Below, in pieces: positions 6,553 through 8,837 of a stretch of 8,837 nucleotides of DNA. How positions within the stretch are numbered: the first letter of the stretch is position 1; each line of letters opens with the position of its first letter. A program made the translations under genes and the position numbers. The notes under the pieces were generated by a model. It was not told the DNA's origin, did no database searches, and saw only the letters and a list, made by a program, of their open reading frames with translations. This DNA comes from an uncultured Lachnospiraceae bacterium (GTDB lineage: Bacteria > Bacillota > Clostridia > Lachnospirales > Lachnospiraceae), in NCBI GenBank assembly GCA_947631755.1, contig CANRMO010000092.1, forward strand, positions 1-8,837, read 5' to 3'.

Positions 6553-7386
6553 TTGTTTGGATATGTGAAAGTGAATAAGCCGGAGTTAAAGATTCGGGAG
6601 TTTTCCCGCTACAAAGGGTTTTACTGCGGCCTGTGCAGAAGCCTGCGCGGGCGGCATGGGCCACTGGGACAGATGACGCTGACCTATGATATGACATTTC
6701 TCGTTCTTTTGCTGACGTCTCTCTATGAGCCAGAGACAACCGGGCAGAGGAGGCGCTGTCTGGTTCACCCCGCAAAAAAACAGTTTATGCTCTTCAATGA
6801 GGTGACGGATTACGCGGCGGATATGAATATTCTTTTGACGCACGGCCATCTGGAGGATGACTGGAGAGATGAGAGAAAACTGATGGGATTGCTTGGGATG
6901 AGAGCTTTCGCGGGGAAAAAGAAAGAGATCGCGGCCCGCTATCCGAGGCAGGCGGAGGCCATAGAGACTTCTCTTTTGGAACTCTCCGGCAGAGAGGCGG
7001 AAAACTGCCGGGAGATTGATGCGGTGGCAAGGCCCTTTGGGACATTGATGGCGGAGCTGTTTGTGTGGAGGGAAGATGCCTTTCAGAAAATACTCCGCGC
7101 TTTTGGGTTTTATCTTGGGAAATATATTTATATTCTGGACGCCTATAAGGATCTGGCGGAGGATATGAAAAAGGGATGTTATAATCCCTTTGCCGGGGAA
7201 CAGGAAAAAGAAGGGTTTGACAGCCGTGTGGGGGATATGCTGGAGAGTACGCTGCGCATGGCGGTCACGGAGTTTGAGAAACTTCCCTGTGAGCAGGATC
7301 TGCCCATTCTCCGCAACATTTTATATGAAGGGGTACGGATGAATATCGAGGATAATGGAGGAGCTAAGGATGAGAGATCCTTATAG
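6553..7386 (+). CDS. DUF5685 family protein with prenyl-synthase-like Asp motifs
   Basis: This 277-residue, apparently all-helical soluble protein is of the DUF5685 type, recognised by its 'MFGYV' start and 'YCGLCRSL' block. TTG 6553 is chosen because it gives that conserved start and sits 7 nt after AGGGG (6541-6545). Visible features are C25-x2-C28 and C69-x2-H72, which could together bind a metal; the Asp cluster D102-D103-W-R-D106-E107; and a second cluster D200-L-A-E203-D204-M-K-K-G208 followed by Y-N-P. The two Asp clusters resemble the DDxxDE and DxxEDxxxG(R)xY(L)P motifs of squalene/phytoene synthases, 98 residues apart. This is my own motif reading, not an established assignment, and the function is unknown. 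It overlaps the J-domain gene by 17 nt, so the two are surely cotranscribed and may be translationally coupled. Confidence 0.85.
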   Translation: MFGYVKVNKPELKIREFSRYKGFYCGLCRSLRGRHGPLGQMTLTYDMTFLVLLLTSLYEPETTGQRRRCLVHPAKKQFMLFNEVTDYAADMNILLTHGHLEDDWRDERKLMGLLGMRAFAGKKKEIAARYPRQAEAIETSLLELSGREAENCREIDAVARPFGTLMAELFVWREDAFQKILRAFGFYLGKYIYILDAYKDLAEDMKKGCYNPFAGEQEKEGFDSRVGDMLESTLRMAVTEFEKLPCEQDLPILRNILYEGVRMNIEDNGGAKDERSL

Positions 7387-8044
7387 TGTGCTGGGCATAA
7401 CGAGAGGTGCCACAGACAGAGAAGTGAAGAAAGCCTACCGGGAGATGAGCCGGAAATACCACCCGGATTCTTATGCAGATGAGGGCCAGAAGAAATGGGC
7501 GGAGGAGAAGTTCCGGGAAGTCCAGGAGGCATATAATCAGATCGTGGACGAAAAATCGGGAAAGAGCCAGCAGAGTTTTGGCGGCTATGGGGCCGGGGCC
7601 GGTGGAAATTATTCGGAGGAGGACCAGCACCTTATGGCGGCGCTGAACTATATCCGGGCCCGCCGCTATAACGAGGCGATCAATGTGCTGAACGGCATGG
7701 AGAACCGCAGCGCGCGCTGGTATTTTTTCAGTTCTTATGCCAATCTCGGCCTGGGCAATAATGTAGTAGCCATGGATTACGCGAAAAAGGCGGTGGAGAT
7801 GGAGCCGGGAAACCCGGAATACGAGCAGTATTACCAGCAATTGCAGAGGGGAGGAGGAGCCTCGCCCTTTGGCAGTCCGTTTGGCGGCGGCTACGGCGGC
7901 GGTTATGGCGGCTATGGCGGTTATGGAAGATATGGCAGAGGCGGTGGTTACGACGAGTGCGGGACGGGCAATATCTGCTGTGACCTGTTGTGTGCGGACA
8001 CACTGTGTGAGTGCATGGGAGGGGATTTATGCGGATGCATGTAA
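7370..8044 (+). CDS. J-domain protein with TPR-like middle, Gly/Tyr-rich linker and Cys-rich tail
   Basis: This 224-residue protein begins with a J domain (about 3-62), with H31-P32-D33 intact, so it should stimulate an Hsp70 (DnaK) ATPase. A short Gly-rich linker (70-80) leads to a helical TPR-like region (about 84-158; 'ALNYIRARRYNEAINVL', then 'WYFFSSYANLGLGN' and 'AMDYAKKAVEMEPGNPE'). Residues 161-193 are almost all Gly and Tyr, and the last 28 residues hold eight Cys (197, 203, 204, 208, 213, 215, 221, 223). It lacks the zinc-finger and substrate domains of true DnaJ, so dnaJ is not the right name. The Cys tail may bind metal or be lipidated; neither is shown. ATG 7370 follows GGAGGAG (7357-7363) with 6 nt spacing. 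The stop overlaps the next gene by 16 nt. Confidence 0.9.
   Translation: MRDPYSVLGITRGATDREVKKAYREMSRKYHPDSYADEGQKKWAEEKFREVQEAYNQIVDEKSGKSQQSFGGYGAGAGGNYSEEDQHLMAALNYIRARRYNEAINVLNGMENRSARWYFFSSYANLGLGNNVVAMDYAKKAVEMEPGNPEYEQYYQQLQRGGGASPFGSPFGGGYGGGYGGYGGYGRYGRGGGYDECGTGNICCDLLCADTLCECMGGDLCGCM
7883..7948 (+). repeat. Low-complexity GGC-GGC-TAT type repeat coding for Gly/Tyr tract
   Basis: This in-frame stretch of the J-domain gene is built from repeats of GGC, GGT and TAT/TAC codons, encoding about 22 residues that are mostly Gly and Tyr. The repeated GGCGGCTA and GGCGGTTATGG units could allow slippage, so length may vary between strains. The codons vary at third positions, which suggests selection for the amino acids. 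Confidence 0.7.
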
Positions 8045-8577
8045 AGACGAGAACACTTGCGATACTTGCGGTTATGGCGGCATTTAGTACCGTGCTGACA
8101 GTGCTCGGCACTGTCATTTCTGTCAACACGGTCTTTTTCACTGCGGCAGCCGCTTTTCTCGTGGGGATCGCTGCGGTGTATTTTGGATTGGGGCCGGGGG
8201 CGGTCTTTTTCTTTGTCTGCCTTGTGCTGGATTTTATCTGCAATCCGAATAAGCTTCACGTTTTTTTATACATGGCTCTCGCTCTCTATATATTGCTGTC
8301 CGAGGCGGGGTCTGCCGCCGCGGGAAAAATAAAGGATCCAAAGGCGGGGATCTGGGCGGCCCGGGGGATCCGCCTGGTGGTCTTTGCCCTCTGTTACTGC
8401 CCGCTGATTATTTTTCTCCCACAGATACTCGTGTCCGGCAGGATTCTTGCGCAGCCCTGGTTTCTGCCCGCGGCCCTGGCTTTTGGTGCAGTGGCCTGGG
8501 TGATTTATGATCTCGCCTATATCGAAGTAAAAAAATATGTTCATCGCCACCTGGGGAAATGGTTTGCAAAAAGCTGA
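8029..8577 (+). CDS. Polytopic membrane protein, possibly ECF-type S-component-like
   Basis: This 182-residue, very hydrophobic protein has about five predicted membrane segments (about 9-31, 35-53, 56-70, 77-92, 112-135 and 145-163, of which two may be re-entrant or short). It ends in a basic tail, 'KKYVHRHLGKWF' (168-179). The size and hydrophobic pattern, with 'NTVFFTAAAAFLVGI' (33-47) and a long helix-rich body, resemble S-components of energy-coupling factor transporters, but no ligand-specific motif was seen and this call is tentative. ATG 8029 sits 6 nt after GGAGG (8018-8022); GTG 8011 and ATG 8035 are in-frame alternatives. It overlaps the J-domain gene by 16 nt and is the last gene of the four-gene cluster. 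A perfect 9-bp inverted repeat lies inside it (8096-8116). Confidence 0.75.
   Translation: MRMHVKTRTLAILAVMAAFSTVLTVLGTVISVNTVFFTAAAAFLVGIAAVYFGLGPGAVFFFVCLVLDFICNPNKLHVFLYMALALYILLSEAGSAAAGKIKDPKAGIWAARGIRLVVFALCYCPLIIFLPQILVSGRILAQPWFLPAALAFGAVAWVIYDLAYIEVKKYVHRHLGKWFAKS
8096..8116. repeat. Perfect 9-bp inverted repeat with 3-nt spacer inside a coding region
   Basis: TGACAGTGC (8096-8104) and GCACTGTCA (8108-8116) are exact reverse complements around TCG. It lies 67 bp into the membrane-protein gene, encoding parts of residues 23-30. It could form a tight mRNA hairpin or be a dimeric regulator site. The following ATTTCTGT is not a real U-run, so it is not a good terminator. Confidence 0.7.
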
Positions 8578-8599
8578 GATGTGGTTTTGATTGCTACGA

Positions 8600-8629
8600 T
8601 TGACAATTTGGGGCAAAAGGCATTATACT
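8600..8629 (+). promoter_or_regulatory. Sigma-A promoter for fabH
   Basis: A perfect TTGACA (8600-8605) and TATACT (8624-8629, five of six) are separated by 18 bp. The predicted transcription start is near 8636, leaving a leader of about 28 nt before the fabH ATG. A GATTG direct repeat (8589-8593, 8598-8602) overlaps the -35 and could be part of a control site for fatty acid genes, but no known operator consensus was recognised. The membrane-protein gene ends only 22 bp upstream of the -35. Confidence 0.75.
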
Positions 8630-8663
8630 TTTAGGGAGAAAAGGATTGAGGAGAAAGAAAGAT

Positions 8664-8837
8664 ATGGCAGTAAGGATTATTGGTACAGGAAGTTATCTTC
8701 CTGAGAATGTGGCGGACAATAATTTTTTATCTACGATTGTTGATACGGATGACGAGTGGATCCGGCAGCGGACCGGTATCAAAGAGAGGCATCTCGCCAG
8801 CGGGAAAGAGGGGACGACCTATATGGCGACCCATGCC
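8664..8837 (+). CDS. fabH: 3-oxoacyl-[ACP] synthase III, N-terminal part (3' truncated by window)
   Basis: The first 58 residues of FabH (KASIII) are visible; the family is usually about 320 residues. FabH condenses an acyl-CoA primer with malonyl-ACP, the first step of type II fatty acid elongation in the cytoplasm. The opening 'IIGTGSYLPENV' (5-16) and the block 'TDDEWIRQRTGIKER' (28-42) are characteristic of KASIII; W32 and R36 lie in the region that helps bind CoA. The catalytic Cys, His and Asn lie beyond the window. ATG 8664 follows GAGGAG (8648-8653) with 10 nt spacing, and a separate sigma-A promoter lies just upstream. It is probably the first gene of a fatty acid synthesis operon, but the downstream genes are not visible. 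Confidence 0.94.
   Translation, partial: MAVRIIGTGSYLPENVADNNFLSTIVDTDDEWIRQRTGIKERHLASGKEGTTYMATHA

Noticed and set aside
6986..7011. Inverted repeat CCGGCAG / CTGCCGG with a 12-nt loop
   Set aside because: It is a short dyad in the middle of the DUF5685 gene, with no U-run and no other sign of function; such repeats are expected by chance in GC-rich coding DNA.
7364..7840. A 158-codon minus-strand frame over the J-domain gene
   Set aside because: The J domain with HPD on the + strand explains the region, and the antisense peptide has no recognisable features.
1..8837. CRISPR arrays, tRNA or rRNA genes, transposases, attachment sites
   Set aside because: Read through on both strands; no array of evenly spaced repeats, cloverleaf or transposase-like protein was seen.

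Overview
The window looks like a chromosomal stretch from an anaerobic Firmicute of the Clostridia, most likely Lachnospiraceae. This is inferred from strong purine-rich ribosome binding sites, mixed ATG and TTG starts, a cobalamin-dependent radical SAM pair, a DUF5685 protein beside a J-domain/TPR protein, a Clostridia-style membrane zinc-ribbon protein, and a fabH start at the right edge. All ten complete genes and both partial genes lie on the + strand. No rRNA, tRNA, CRISPR array, transposase or phage gene was seen.

Left block (1-2834): the 3' end of one B12-binding radical SAM enzyme, a complete paralogue of it, and a GNAT-like acetyltransferase whose start overlaps the paralogue by 17 nt. 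These probably form one operon making or modifying a small molecule, lipid or peptide; the substrate cannot be read from sequence. The 62-nt gap between the two radical SAM genes holds a 20-bp imperfect direct repeat.

Middle block (2835-5972): a probable promoter, then a Fic-fold protein, a secreted protein with three PepSY-like repeats, and a lipoprotein made of two homologous halves, with gaps of 31 and 25 nt. The Fic protein has Gln where the catalytic His should be, yet keeps an N-terminal inhibitory-type motif. Its start codon is unclear and may be CTG. The first two genes are clearly AT-richer than their surroundings, which suggests separate acquisition.

Right block (5973-8577): four tightly packed genes. 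They encode a two-TM zinc-ribbon protein, a DUF5685 protein (TTG start), a J-domain protein with a TPR-like middle and a Gly/Tyr-rich then Cys-rich tail, and a polytopic membrane protein that may be ECF S-component-like. Genes two and three overlap by 17 nt and genes three and four by 16 nt. The DUF5685 protein carries a DDxxDE and a DxxEDxxxG motif, resembling the two Asp-rich motifs of squalene/phytoene synthases. I consider this the best lead in the window. A sigma-A-type promoter (8600-8629) then drives fabH, which starts type II fatty acid synthesis and runs off the right edge.
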